Both the position numbers and the translations under genes were made by a program. The notes under the pieces were generated by a model that did not search any database, was not told the origin of the DNA, and was given only the letters and a program-made list of their open reading frames with translations. DNA of 64,000 nt from Granulicella sp. dw_53 (GTDB lineage: Bacteria > Acidobacteriota > Terriglobia > Terriglobales > Acidobacteriaceae): NCBI RefSeq assembly GCF_018449545.1, contig NZ_JAAVUR010000014.1:62001-126000 (forward strand), written 5' to 3'. Each line of letters opens with the position of its first letter. Within the stretch, counting starts at the first letter, position 1. Below, one piece after another: positions 26,779 through 35,764 of this stretch.

Positions 26779-27612
26779 ATGGGACATATGGGAGCAGGAG
26801 CACCGCAGGGGCCGCAGCCTTTGCCGGGAGTTGCGCATGTTGTGGCAGTGGGTAGCGGCAAGGGTGGGGTGGGTAAGACGACCGTTGCTGTGAATCTGGC
26901 TGTGGCCTTGGGGAAGCTGGGCTATCGGGTTGGGCTGATCGATGCGGATATCTATGGGCCGAATGTGCCGATGATGCTGGGCGTGACGCGTCAACCCAAT
27001 GTGGTGGGGGAGAACCGAATTGAGCCGATTCTTTCGCATGGGGTGAAGTTTATTTCGGTGGGGCTGATCTCGCCGGGGGATAAGCCGATGGTCATGCGGG
27101 GTCCGATGCTGCACCAGATCATCCGGCAGTTTCTGCAGCAGGTGGAGTGGGGGGAGCTGGATTTTCTGATTGTGGATCTGCCTCCGGGTACGGGCGATGT
27201 GGTGATCTCGCTGGTGCAGACGGTGCCGTTGACGGGTGCGGTGGTAGTGTCGACGGGGTCGAGCGTGGCGCTGCAGGATGCACGGAAGGCTTTGGAGATG
27301 TTTCACCAGGTGAAGGTGGATGTGATTGGTTTGGTGGAGAATATGTCGCAGATGACGCTGCCGAGCGGAGAGGTGATCGACGTGTTTGGCGCGGGTGGGA
27401 CGGAGCGGACAGCGGCCCAGTTTGGACTGGAGTTTTTGGGGGCGGTTGAGCTCGATCCGGCGATTCGGGAGGGCGGAGACAAGGGCCTGCCAGTGACGCT
27501 GGCGGGGCCGGAGTCGAAGCTGGGCAAGGACTTCTTCCAGGTGGCGGCTAGAGTTGCGGCGAGGGCGAAGGAGTTGGCTGCCAACAGCGAGAGTGTGTTG
27601 GAGATTACATAA
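26779..27612 (+). CDS. Mrp/ApbC-type P-loop ATPase without cysteines
   Basis: A 277-residue member of the Mrp/NBP35 family of iron-sulfur cluster carriers. It has the deviant Walker A GSGKGGVGKTT, LIDADIYGPNVPMMLG, VDLPPGTGD and LVENMSQM. The family normally has a CxxC just after ENMS that holds the bridging cluster; here the stretch is MTLPSGEVIDVFGAGG, and the entire protein contains no cysteine. The N-terminal DUF59 domain of longer Mrp proteins is also missing. It may therefore be an ATPase with another cargo, or depend on a partner for cluster ligands. Confidence 0.85.
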   Translation: MGHMGAGAPQGPQPLPGVAHVVAVGSGKGGVGKTTVAVNLAVALGKLGYRVGLIDADIYGPNVPMMLGVTRQPNVVGENRIEPILSHGVKFISVGLISPGDKPMVMRGPMLHQIIRQFLQQVEWGELDFLIVDLPPGTGDVVISLVQTVPLTGAVVVSTGSSVALQDARKALEMFHQVKVDVIGLVENMSQMTLPSGEVIDVFGAGGTERTAAQFGLEFLGAVELDPAIREGGDKGLPVTLAGPESKLGKDFFQVAARVAARAKELAANSESVLEIT

Positions 27613-27717
27613 GGATTTAACGTGGGGTTCGGGGTGAGATTCGCCGTTTGGCTTGACGGACGGCGTAAGCTTGTGTTGAGGGCTGAATATGGACCGATGC
27701 CCAGATGGAGGTAAGAG

Positions 27718-28833
27718 ATGGCGAATGCAGACCGTATGACGACGCGGCAGCGGGCCATTCTGACCTCTATTATCGAGAGCTATATCGATACCGGAGAGCC
27801 GGTGGGGTCGGCGAAGGTGGCGGAGTCGATGGGCCGCGTTCAGAAGGGCGACGGCGCGGGGATGAGTTCGGCTACGGTTCGGAATGAGATGGTGGAGCTG
27901 GCGGAGGCGGGGCTGTTGGAGCAGCCGCATACGTCGGCGGGACGGATTCCGACGGCGCGGGCGTTCCGGATGTATGTCGAGGGCTTGAGCGGGGGGGCGA
28001 ATCCTCGGGTGGATGCTACGCGGCTTTCGGTGCAGTCGCGGCAGCAGATCGATTTGAGCTTTGTTGGTGTAGCGGGGACGCAGGCTTTGTTGCAGCGGAC
28101 TTCGCATGTGCTGGCCACATTGTCGAGTGGCGTGGGGGTAGCGATCGCCGCGGTGGCGGATGGGGATCTGTTGGAGCATGTGCATTTTTCGAGGCTGGCG
28201 ACCAGGCGGGTATTGGCGGTTGTGGTGACGAAGAGTGGGTTGGTGCGGGACCGGGTGCTGGCGTTGGATGGGATTGGAGATAAGGACCTGTCGACGCTGG
28301 AGCTGGAGACCGCAGCTAACTTTTTGAATGAGAACTTCCGCGGGTGGAGCGTGGAGCGGGTGCGGGCCGAGGTGGCCCGGATGATCGACCGGGAGCGGAG
28401 CGAGTACCAGGTGCTTTTGGGGTCGGTGCAGCAGCTTTGGGTGAAGGCGGTTCCGGATAGCGACTCTGCGAATCGAACAGTTTATGTGGAGGGTGTGGCG
28501 AACCTGGTGGGAAGCCAGGGGGTGGGAAGCGTCGAGGACCGGGAGCGGCTGCGGGATGTGCTGGCTGCGCTGGAGGCGAAGCAGCGGCTGGTCGAGCTGC
28601 TGAATGCCTATATCGATGCCCGGCAGGAGAGTGTGAGGGTGGTATTCGATCTGGAGGAGCAGGTTCCGGAGATGGCGGGACTGGTACTGATTGCGGCTCC
28701 GGCGCGGATGGCGGGTGAGAGCCGCGGGACGGTGGGGGTGATTGGACCGAAGCGGATGCACTACGAAAACACGATGAATGCTGTGGGTTACATTGCGAAT
28801 GTCTTCGATAGGATGCTGCATCCAGTGGAATGA
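27718..28833 (+). CDS. hrcA: Heat-inducible transcription repressor HrcA
   Basis: Represses heat-shock operons by binding CIRCE sites. The 371-residue protein has an N-terminal winged helix (LTSIIESYIDTGEPVGSAKV, SSATVRNEMVELAEAGLLEQPHTSAGR, here split for length) and a C-terminal inhibitory domain ending IGPKRMHYENTMNAVGYIA. Ribosome site GGAGG lies upstream. It heads hrcA-grpE-dnaJ. I see no CIRCE inverted repeat in the 105 bp upstream. dnaK is not in the cluster. Confidence 0.95.
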   Translation: MANADRMTTRQRAILTSIIESYIDTGEPVGSAKVAESMGRVQKGDGAGMSSATVRNEMVELAEAGLLEQPHTSAGRIPTARAFRMYVEGLSGGANPRVDATRLSVQSRQQIDLSFVGVAGTQALLQRTSHVLATLSSGVGVAIAAVADGDLLEHVHFSRLATRRVLAVVVTKSGLVRDRVLALDGIGDKDLSTLELETAANFLNENFRGWSVERVRAEVARMIDRERSEYQVLLGSVQQLWVKAVPDSDSANRTVYVEGVANLVGSQGVGSVEDRERLRDVLAALEAKQRLVELLNAYIDARQESVRVVFDLEEQVPEMAGLVLIAAPARMAGESRGTVGVIGPKRMHYENTMNAVGYIANVFDRMLHPVE

Positions 28834-28898
28834 GGGCAGCGATGGCGGATGAGATGGGGATTTGAGCGACAGGCTAAAGTTGGGACTGAGTGGGGTCT

Positions 28899-29591
28899 AT
28901 GAAAATTGAAGAAGAGTTGGGCCGACTCGCGCGATGGGCGCGAATGGGCAACAATAGAGAAGGAAATAATAAAGATGCGCCAGCAGACTCACAAGGCGCG
29001 GAAGATTTGAGGAGCGAAGAACAGATGCAGGATGAGAAGACCGGACGGGACATTCAAGAGCCGGAGATGGTGACGGGAGACGAGTTTCCGCAGGACCGTG
29101 TGGCAGAGGCGCAGGAAGATGGCGTGGGCCAGGCGGAGCTCGAACAGGTGAAGGCGGAGCGGGACCAGTTGCTGGACCGGCTGGCCCGGCTGCAGGCCGA
29201 GTTCGACAATGCGCGGAAGCGTGAGATGCGGGAGCGCGCCGATTCGCGGGACTATACGATCTCCAGCACGGTGGAGCCGTTTCTGGGCGTGATGGACAAC
29301 TTCCAGTTGGCCTTGCGGGCGGATGGTACCGTAGAGCAGCTTCGCAGCGGTGTGGAGCTGATTCTAAAGCAGATGGAGGAGGCACTTCGAGGGTTGAATG
29401 TGCAGCCGGTGGAGACGGTGGGAGCGCAGTTCGACCCACGAATCCATGAGGCGCTGGGTAGCATCGAAACCAAGGAGTTCCCCGACCATCAGGTTTTGGA
29501 GGAGATTCGGCGCGGTTACAAGATACGGGAGAAGCTACTGCGCCCGGCGCTAGTTCGGATCGCAGAGAATCCGGACCAGGTTTCAGACTAA
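28899..29591 (+). CDS. grpE: Co-chaperone GrpE
   Basis: The nucleotide-exchange factor for DnaK. The 230-residue protein has an acidic disordered N-terminus, a long coiled coil (residues ~75-130, AELEQVKAERDQLLDRLARL), the conserved RLQAEFDNARKR, and the beta domain with GAQFDPRIHEAL and RRGYKIREKLLRPALV. ATG 28899 is preferred; GTG 28890 is an in-frame alternative. dnaJ follows after 111 bp. Confidence 0.94.
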   Translation: MKIEEELGRLARWARMGNNREGNNKDAPADSQGAEDLRSEEQMQDEKTGRDIQEPEMVTGDEFPQDRVAEAQEDGVGQAELEQVKAERDQLLDRLARLQAEFDNARKREMRERADSRDYTISSTVEPFLGVMDNFQLALRADGTVEQLRSGVELILKQMEEALRGLNVQPVETVGAQFDPRIHEALGSIETKEFPDHQVLEEIRRGYKIREKLLRPALVRIAENPDQVSD

Positions 29592-29702
29592 ACACCTCAC
29601 CAGTGGGTAAAATGCTGTGGGCTGGTTGTGGCGAAGACACATATTAGAGGTTTCTTGATCTGTATGAGTTCGGTGCCAGTTTTTGGAAGAGAGATCTGAG
29701 AG

Positions 29703-30860
29703 ATGAGTGCGACGGCAGACGTGACGAAGATTGATTACTACGAGTTGTTGACGGTTTCGCGGGATGCTTCCGACCAGGAGTTGAAGACCGCGTATCGCAA
29801 GCTGGCGATGCAGTACCATCCCGACCGCAATCCGGACAATCCGGAGGCGGAGGAGAAGTTCAAGGCCTGCAGCGAGGCTTACCAGGTGCTAAGCGACCCG
29901 GAGAAACGGGCCGCGTACGACCGGTACGGCCATGCGGCGTTCAATGGCGGTGGAGGCGGCGGAAATCCATTTGCGGGCGGCGGGTTTGCCGGCGGCAATG
30001 CGCAGGACCTGGGGGATATCTTCGGCGACCTGTTCGGCGAGATGTTCAACATGGGCGGCAGCGGCGGACGCAAGGCTTCGCGGGTACAGCGGGGACGCGA
30101 TCTGCGCTACGACATGACGCTGGAGTTCGAGGAGGCGGTCTTCGGGAAGGAAAAGGAGATCACCATCCGGCGGATGGAGACCTGCGTCGATTGCAAGGGC
30201 ACGGGAGCGGCCAAGGGTAAGTCTCCTGTGACTTGTACACAGTGTGGCGGACGTGGCCAGCAGAGGTTCCAGCAAGGGTTCTTCTCGGTTGCGCGGACGT
30301 GTTCGGTGTGCGGCGGTACGGGCACTCTGATCGTCGATCCGTGCATGACCTGCAAGGGCGAGACACGGGTCCAGAAGGAGCACAGCATCCTGGTGAAGGT
30401 TCCGGCGGGCGTGGAGCAGGATACTCGCATCCGGTATCAAGGCGAGGGTGAGGCTGGGAAGTTTGCGGGCCCCGCAGGGGATCTTTACGTTGTGCTGAAT
30501 GTGAAGGCGCACAAGTTCTTCGAGCGGGATGGCGATGACCTGCACTGCGTGATGCCGATCTCTTTCCCTCAGGCGGCGTTGGGTACGGAGCTGGAGATCC
30601 AGACGCTGGAGGGTCCGGCGACGATCAAGGTTCCGGAAGGAACGCAGAGCGGCAAGACGTTCAAGCTGCGTGGCAAGGGTGTTCCGCACCTGAATGAGCA
30701 CGGCAAGGGCGATATGATCGTCGAGCTCCGGGTTCAGACGCCGGCCAAGCTGAACAAGCAGCAGAGGGATTTGCTGCGTCAGTTGAGCGAGACGATGGTG
30801 GTCGAGAATACCCCGCACTCGCGGGGACTGTTTGAGAAGGTCAAGGACATCTTCAGCTAA
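29703..30860 (+). CDS. dnaJ: Chaperone DnaJ
   Basis: Stimulates DnaK ATPase and delivers substrates. The 385-residue protein has a J domain with the HPD motif (MQYHPDRN), a Gly-rich region (residues ~80-115) and four zinc-binding repeats: [24 protein letters not shown] and CMTCKGET, the last lacking the usual final glycine. The C-terminal substrate-binding domain follows. This is the full-length type I form. A strong terminator follows, closing the hrcA-grpE-dnaJ unit. Confidence 0.96.
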   Translation: MSATADVTKIDYYELLTVSRDASDQELKTAYRKLAMQYHPDRNPDNPEAEEKFKACSEAYQVLSDPEKRAAYDRYGHAAFNGGGGGGNPFAGGGFAGGNAQDLGDIFGDLFGEMFNMGGSGGRKASRVQRGRDLRYDMTLEFEEAVFGKEKEITIRRMETCVDCKGTGAAKGKSPVTCTQCGGRGQQRFQQGFFSVARTCSVCGGTGTLIVDPCMTCKGETRVQKEHSILVKVPAGVEQDTRIRYQGEGEAGKFAGPAGDLYVVLNVKAHKFFERDGDDLHCVMPISFPQAALGTELEIQTLEGPATIKVPEGTQSGKTFKLRGKGVPHLNEHGKGDMIVELRVQTPAKLNKQQRDLLRQLSETMVVENTPHSRGLFEKVKDIFS

Positions 30861-30895
30861 AAGGTCAGTTAGATCGATCTAATTGGATCAAAGAG

Positions 30896-30948
30896 GCTCT
30901 CCTTCCGTGTCACGGTGACTCCGTGAGATGGGGAGAGCTTTTTCTTTT
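30896..30948 (+). terminator. Rho-independent terminator after dnaJ
   Basis: GCTCTCC (30896-30902) pairs with GGAGAGC (30932-30938). An inner CACGG/CCGTG stem adds to it, and TTTTTCTTTT follows directly. Confidence 0.85.
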
Positions 30949-31287
30949 AGTGGGTTTCCGTTGCTCCGGAGGCATGTCACGAGAGCCGGATCTTATATCG
31001 CTCCGGGGGATGCAAAGAGGGCAGGAACCGGGGGTTACACAATTGGTTCGGGGCGCGAAACGACGCTCTCCGGCGATGGGAGCCAACTCTCTGTTTTATG
31101 AGGACATATACCGGTTTACGGTGTGCCGGTATCTTTTTACCGAATATCCATGGTCCAGTAATGATCCTGAAAAAAGCAACGGATGCCCGGGGTGGGGCAT
31201 CCATCCTAGCATGCACGAAGATTCGTTAAGTCAATTTCCTTCAACGTTTACCGGGAATTGACGAGGGTCAGAAGTGTTGGAGAAAAC
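30949..31287. other. Intergenic region with no supported gene
   Basis: A 112-codon frame spans 30923-31261, but it starts inside the dnaJ terminator, lacks a ribosome site and has no family features. The stretch probably holds the promoter of the following beta-barrel gene. An ATACCGGTTTACGGTGTGCC segment (31108-31127) is partly self-complementary but not convincing as a structured RNA. Confidence 0.4.
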
Positions 31288-31977
31288 ATGCATAAATTTT
31301 TATTGAGCTTAGTGATTGCATCGTCTACGGCGATGTATGCGCAGGGTCCTGCAGATACAAATGCCACAACGCCAGATACAACGCCAGAGTTGTCCTCGAC
31401 TTCTGCTCCGGCCGTGGCGACCGCGACTGTGGCGGAGGCACCACAACCTGCTGGCCAAGGCTCCGGGGAGTCCAGGAGAAAGTATTTTAGTGTCTTCGAT
31501 CTTCGCCGCGAGAGGGCTCCGATCGGTTCGTTTGCCGCTACCTTTACCTACGCTGACACCTTTGGTCTCGCGGGTCAGAATCGCAGCCTGATGGGCTGGA
31601 CGGCGACTCCGGAGATTAATTTCACGAAGTACCTGGGATTGCAGGCGGATTTTACGAGCCTTTATGCACGGGGAATCTATCCCGGACAGAATCGCTTCTT
31701 GATCGCTGCTGGCCCCCGCGTCACGTTCGCACCCCACTCGAAGATCACTCCGTTCGTCTTCGGCGAAGGCGGAGAGATTCGTCTGACGACCAAGGCGAAC
31801 AACTCGCGCGATTGGAACCCAGTCGCCAAGGCTGGAATCGGATTGGATTACAAGCTTGCTCACGGGTTTGGATTTGAATTGATCCCGGGTGAGTACATCG
31901 GACAGCGACAGGACGACGATACTTGGCTGAATAGCTACAGTGCGCGTGCCGGTATCGTGTTCAACTTCTATCGCTAG
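31288..31977 (+). CDS. Outer-membrane beta-barrel protein
   Basis: A 229-residue exported protein. The signal peptide is MHKFLLSLVIASSTAMYAQG, then comes a Thr/Pro/Ala-rich linker (residues ~22-65). About eight amphipathic strands follow, with repeats of the type TATPEINFTKYLGLQADFTS and AKAGIGLDYKLAHGFGFELI, ending in an aromatic FNFYR. This is the pattern of OmpA-like or outer-membrane beta-barrel domain proteins; the cargo or role is unknown. ATG 31288 has GGAGA six bases upstream. It stands alone. Confidence 0.75.
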   Translation: MHKFLLSLVIASSTAMYAQGPADTNATTPDTTPELSSTSAPAVATATVAEAPQPAGQGSGESRRKYFSVFDLRRERAPIGSFAATFTYADTFGLAGQNRSLMGWTATPEINFTKYLGLQADFTSLYARGIYPGQNRFLIAAGPRVTFAPHSKITPFVFGEGGEIRLTTKANNSRDWNPVAKAGIGLDYKLAHGFGFELIPGEYIGQRQDDDTWLNSYSARAGIVFNFYR

Positions 31978-32017
31978 AAGTGATCTAAATATCTAAATCT
32001 GAATAAATAAATATGGG

Positions 32018-32749
32018 TTAGCCCAATTGGGTGGCGGCGATTGCTATAGCAGCAATCGCCGCTGTTTCTGCGCGGAGGATGCGAGGGCCCAAGGTAACGG
32101 GTAACCATTGGCGATCTACGAAGAGGAACATCTCTTCGGGCGCCCAGCCTCCCTCCGGGCCGATGGCCAGGGCTGTCTGTGAGGTGGAAGATGAAGTTTG
32201 CAGGGCAGCCAGGAGGGTGGTGGCTTGCTCGGTCTCGGAGAGAAGGATGCGGGTGGGGCTGGTCTCTCGTTCGAGGGCAAGTTTGAGGGTGACGGGTTCG
32301 GCGATCTCGGGGATGTCGGTGCGGCGGGATTGTTTTGAGGACTCGAGGGCGATGCGGCGCCAGCGTTCGACACGCTTGGGTGCGGCTAGGCTCAGGTGTT
32401 TTTCGGTGCGGCGGGCCAGGATCGGGGTGATCTTGGCGATCCCTAACTCCGTGGCCTTTTCTATGGCCCATTCCAGGTGATCGAATTTGAAGATGGCGAT
32501 GAGGAGATGGAGCGGGAGGGCGGAGCCGGACTCCAACTCTTCATGGAGGGTGAAGACGACCTGCTGCTCGGATGCGCTGACGATTTCGGCGCGGTGGAGG
32601 AAGCCGTTGGCTACGACGTCGTAGATCTGGCCAGGTTCGGCGCGGAGGACGCGGGCGAGATGGACCGCCTGATCGCCGATGAGGGTGGCGGAGGTGGCGG
32701 TTCCGGTTGCGGGGGACCAGGTGTCGGCGATGAAGCGGCGGCGAGTCAT
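32018..32749 (-). CDS. rsmE: 16S rRNA (uracil-1498-N3)-methyltransferase RsmE
   Basis: A SPOUT-fold methyltransferase that modifies U1498 of 16S rRNA. The 243-residue protein has the N-terminal PUA-like domain (HLARVLRAEPGQ), then KATELGIAKITPILARRT and the knotted SAM site with AIGPEGGWAPEE and LGPRILRAETAA. Its start overlaps the stop of the upstream membrane-protein gene by ATGA, so it is the last gene of a minus-strand unit. Confidence 0.94.
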   Translation of the reverse strand: MTRRRFIADTWSPATGTATSATLIGDQAVHLARVLRAEPGQIYDVVANGFLHRAEIVSASEQQVVFTLHEELESGSALPLHLLIAIFKFDHLEWAIEKATELGIAKITPILARRTEKHLSLAAPKRVERWRRIALESSKQSRRTDIPEIAEPVTLKLALERETSPTRILLSETEQATTLLAALQTSSSTSQTALAIGPEGGWAPEEMFLFVDRQWLPVTLGPRILRAETAAIAAIAIAATQLG

Positions 32750-33333
32750 GACTTGGGGATGGGTACGATGAGGGGCTGCTGGTGGTAGAGGGCGATGCTG
32801 AGGGAGGCGGACTTGCGCTGCTCCCAGGCGTGCTGGCTGGCGGGGAAGTGGAGCAGGATGATGCCTTCGGCGGATTGACCGGGGTCGATGCGGGTCTCGC
32901 GCAGGAGGAGAGGGACGCCTTGCTGGCCGACGAGGGATTTCAGCGCGGGGAAGCTGGCGTAGAGGTTGGGGATGTCGAGCTTTTCTATTCCGTTGGCGGT
33001 GACGTCTTCGGCGGGGGTTCCGTCGGGGTTGGAGGGGGTGAGGGTCGCAGTGAAGTCTTTGAGGAAGAGAGGAAGCCTGAGGCGGTTGTCGATGTGCAGG
33101 GTGACGAGGACGTAGAGGTCGTCCTGAGCGGTGTCGCGGCCGACGATGGTGGACTCGGACTTGAAGACGGTGTGTGCGGAGTAGACGGCTGTCTTTTTGA
33201 CCGCAACGTCAGCGGTGGTATGGGGGGTGAAGAGGAGCATGAGGCCGCCCGCTATGACCAGAACTACAACGGCGAGAAGGATCGGGGTCGCCAGGTTGCG
33301 GCGAACGGGTTGGGAGAAGGTAAGGTCGGCCAC
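32746..33333 (-). CDS. Membrane-anchored protein of unknown function
   Basis: A 195-residue protein with one N-terminal membrane helix (LATPILLAVVVLVIAGGLML) and a periplasmic beta-rich domain resembling immunoglobulin-like DUF4352-type folds (AQDDLYVLVTLHIDNRLRLP, LRETRIDPGQSAEGIILLHF). The family assignment is tentative. It overlaps rsmE by four bases and lies 63 bp after the AI-2E-type transporter gene. No catalytic motif is seen. Confidence 0.6.
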   Translation of the reverse strand: MADLTFSQPVRRNLATPILLAVVVLVIAGGLMLLFTPHTTADVAVKKTAVYSAHTVFKSESTIVGRDTAQDDLYVLVTLHIDNRLRLPLFLKDFTATLTPSNPDGTPAEDVTANGIEKLDIPNLYASFPALKSLVGQQGVPLLLRETRIDPGQSAEGIILLHFPASQHAWEQRKSASLSIALYHQQPLIVPIPKS

Positions 33334-33396
33334 TTGATTCAGGGTAACGGGTAAAGGGGCAGAGGGTAAAGGTGAGGGCGGAGGTTTATAGGCGGA

Positions 33397-34485
33397 TCAG
33401 GCTTTCTGGACGACGTACTCCTCCAGCAATACCGTGATGAGCGCGGCGGTGGGGACGGCTACGAGAGCGCCGACGATGCCGGCGAGGGCGGTTCCGATGA
33501 GCAGGGATACGAGGATGGTGAGACCCATGAGATTCACGCTGGATCGCATGATGCGGGGGATGAGGAAGCCGTTCTCGATGTTGAGGTAGATGGCGTAGAA
33601 GATGAGGACGCCTGCCATCTTGGTCCAGGAGTCCAAGGCGGCGACGAGGGCGGCGAGCAGGATGGTGAAGATGCCGCCGGCCACGGGAATGATGTTGAAG
33701 AGCCCCATGAGGACTCCGAGGAGCAGAAAGTAGCGGACGTGCAGGATGCCAAAGACGACGATGCTGGCGACGCCGAGGATGAGCATCAGAAGGCCCTGAC
33801 CGAGGAGCCATTTGCTCATTTTGACATCGGCCTTAAGGAGGGTCTGATTGAGGCGAGGGCGATGTTCGCGGCTGAAGAGGGAGAGAAAGAAGTGGTACGC
33901 GTACTCGCCTTCTAGCATGAAGTAGACGCAGAGGAAGAGGGCGGTGAGGATGTCGAACATGTGGCTCAGCCAGGCGGGGAGTGAGGTGAAGAGGTATCCG
34001 GCTGTTGCGGAGAGGGCGCCTTCGGTGCGCTGAGCTACGGACTCGATGCCGATGTGGTCGGCCATGGGGATTCGTTTGAGCTTGGCTACGACGGCGGGGA
34101 TGCGTTGAGGTAGTTCGGTGGTGAACTCGCGGAGGTCGCGCAGCACTGGCGGCAGGCCGAAGGTGAAGAACAAGGTGAAGGCGAGGATGACGCCTACGAG
34201 GAGGATCAGGATCGAGACCGGCCGGGAGGGGTGACGGCCGCGGATCTGCAGCTTGGAGATGCTGTTGACGATGGGCATGAGTACGACGGCGAACAAGGCG
34301 CTGACGTACAGGATCTCCAGTTCCTTGGTGAGCTTCCATGCGAGAGCGAGAAGCAGCAGGATGACGAAGGTAAAGAGAATGTGTCCACGGACAGCGATGC
34401 GTGTTGCCTCCGGCTGCTTTGCGGGAGCGGCGGGCTCAAGGTCGTAGGAGTCGGACTGGGGAGGATCTGAGATGAGTTTGGACAG
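33397..34485 (-). CDS. AI-2E family transporter (apparent CTG start)
   Basis: A polytopic membrane protein of the AI-2 exporter (TqsA/PerM) family, about 362 residues and eight helices. Conserved features include LFNIIPVAGGIFTILLAALV, LNIENGFLIPRIMRSSVNL and VSLLIGTALAGIVGALVAVP. The first obvious start, TTG 34296, would remove the first helix. Translation in frame further upstream gives the missing helix (HILFTFVILLLLALAWKL) and then the acidic N-terminus. No ATG, GTG or TTG exists there, but a CTG at 34485 has CAGGAG six bases upstream. I therefore place the start at that CTG. Substrate unknown. Confidence 0.8.
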   Translation of the reverse strand: MSKLISDPPQSDSYDLEPAAPAKQPEATRIAVRGHILFTFVILLLLALAWKLTKELEILYVSALFAVVLMPIVNSISKLQIRGRHPSRPVSILILLVGVILAFTLFFTFGLPPVLRDLREFTTELPQRIPAVVAKLKRIPMADHIGIESVAQRTEGALSATAGYLFTSLPAWLSHMFDILTALFLCVYFMLEGEYAYHFFLSLFSREHRPRLNQTLLKADVKMSKWLLGQGLLMLILGVASIVVFGILHVRYFLLLGVLMGLFNIIPVAGGIFTILLAALVAALDSWTKMAGVLIFYAIYLNIENGFLIPRIMRSSVNLMGLTILVSLLIGTALAGIVGALVAVPTAALITVLLEEYVVQKA

Positions 34486-34559
34486 CGCGTGCTCCTGTCT
34501 GATGACGCGGGATCTCGCAGCTTTGCGAGGGACTAGTGGCTATGATGCCGTCCGTTGCG

Positions 34560-35174
34560 TTAGCGTCTGCGCGGAGCCGGGTTTTTCAAGGCTTTCAGTA
34601 ACGCTTCGACGGTCTCCTGGGGGGTGAGGTTGGAGGTCTCGAGGGATAGGCCGGCGAGACGGACGTAGAGCGGATGACGGGCGGCGAAGCGGGCGTGGGC
34701 GGCGTCAGGGTCGGCGAGGACGGGACGGACGATGTCCTGGAGGACGCAGCGGTCGAAGAGGGTGGGAAATGGTGCGTCGAGGAAGATGGTGAAGGTGCCG
34801 GGGGTCTGCTCGAGGAGGAGGCGGTTGGTGAGGCCTTCGGGGGTGCCTCCGCCGAGAGCGATGACGGTGGAGCGATGGGTAAGGGCTGAGGCCAGGGCCG
34901 AGGATTCGAGCCGGCGGAAGCGGGTCTCGCCATGGACGGCGAAGATGTCGGGGATGGTGGAGCCGGTGCGCTGTTCGAGGTGCGCGTCGAGGTCGAGAAA
35001 GGTCCATCCGAGGCGGGCAGCGAGGAGGCGGCCTACGGTGGATTTTCCTGCTCCCATGAAGCCGGTGAGGACGATGCGCTCCAGAGATGGCGGGAGGGAG
35101 GGGGTTTCAGCGGCGATGGTCTCGGTTTGGGTGGCTGGCTCGGGCGACGGGGGCTGAGATTCGGTCGAAATCAT
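34560..35174 (-). CDS. aroK: Shikimate kinase
   Basis: Phosphorylates shikimate in aromatic amino acid synthesis. The 204-residue protein has a P-loop in IVLTGFMGAGKSTVGRLLA, DLDAHLEQRTGSTIPDIF for substrate binding, the RxxE in GETRFRRLES and VIALGGGTP. The first 30 residues are Pro/Ser/Thr-rich and not part of the fold. Start ATG 35174 (GGAG upstream); 35234 is an unlikely longer form. It lies 74 bp upstream of the transporter gene on the same strand. Confidence 0.93.
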   Translation of the reverse strand: MISTESQPPSPEPATQTETIAAETPSLPPSLERIVLTGFMGAGKSTVGRLLAARLGWTFLDLDAHLEQRTGSTIPDIFAVHGETRFRRLESSALASALTHRSTVIALGGGTPEGLTNRLLLEQTPGTFTIFLDAPFPTLFDRCVLQDIVRPVLADPDAAHARFAARHPLYVRLAGLSLETSNLTPQETVEALLKALKNPAPRRR

Positions 35175-35230
35175 GGTCGTTCTCCGTAGTTTAGTAGTTT
35201 CTGCTGCTTTCAAACCAGTTCTTTGCAACT

Positions 35231-35266
35231 GCAAACAAAAGCCGCGACCTTTTGGGGGTCGCGGCT
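35231..35266 (-). terminator. Terminator downstream of the sigma/anti-sigma unit
   Basis: AGCCGCGACC / GGTCGCGGCT forms a perfect 10-bp stem (35240-35249 with 35257-35266). Read on the minus strand it is followed by TTTGTTTGC. It ends the sigma-factor operon before aroK. Confidence 0.82.
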
Positions 35267-35458
35267 CGGGAAGATCGAAGACTCTGAAGTGCGTTTAGCT
35301 TTTTCTCAGAGATTCATGCGAAAACTCCGCCCGGCCGCAGATACGGGCCAATAGCAGAGGGTAAAAAACACGGACTGGAAGCTCTTCGACATGCTTGAGG
35401 TAGCGTACACGCGGTAGAAGTGAGTTGCAAGCGAATCTTTAAGTCAAAACGCTCGCTT

Positions 35459-35764
35459 TTAGCTAGGCAGGGGAGGCGAAGAGGGAAAACCGCCTTCGGC
35501 CTGTTCGGATTTGAGTTTGTTCTGGATGTTGCTCCAGACATCGTCGCTGGGTTCGTCCTGGGCGGGTTCGAGCAGCATGCGGGCTTGATCGGCGATGTAC
35601 TGCAGATCGCGAACCAGGGCGGAGCAGTTTTCGCAAGTGTCCAGGTGGGCTTGCAGATTTGGATCGGAGGGGACCCCGCCGTTTCCGGATGCGAAGAGCT
35701 CAGGAAGCTGCTCCTGAAACTCAGCGCAAGACATCGTTGACTCGAGTTGCTGGGAGTTCTTCAT
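35459..35764 (-). CDS. Zinc-finger anti-sigma factor (soluble)
   Basis: A 101-residue protein with the HxxxCxxC zinc motif of the ZAS/zf-HC2 group (HLDTCENCSALV, near residue 40) and an earlier cysteine in TMSCAEFQEQL. It lacks a membrane segment, so it is a cytoplasmic type. Its start overlaps the sigma factor stop by ATGA, the usual arrangement for a sigma/anti-sigma pair. The signal it senses cannot be told from sequence. Confidence 0.85.
   Translation of the reverse strand: MKNSQQLESTMSCAEFQEQLPELFASGNGGVPSDPNLQAHLDTCENCSALVRDLQYIADQARMLLEPAQDEPSDDVWSNIQNKLKSEQAEGGFPSSPPLPS

Noticed and set aside
26569-28821. 750-codon minus-strand frame across the thioesterase, mrp and hrcA
   Set aside because: It is antisense to three well-supported genes and rich in His, Arg and Pro with no motif.
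30923-31261. 112-codon frame after dnaJ
   Set aside because: It begins inside the dnaJ terminator and shows no family signature.
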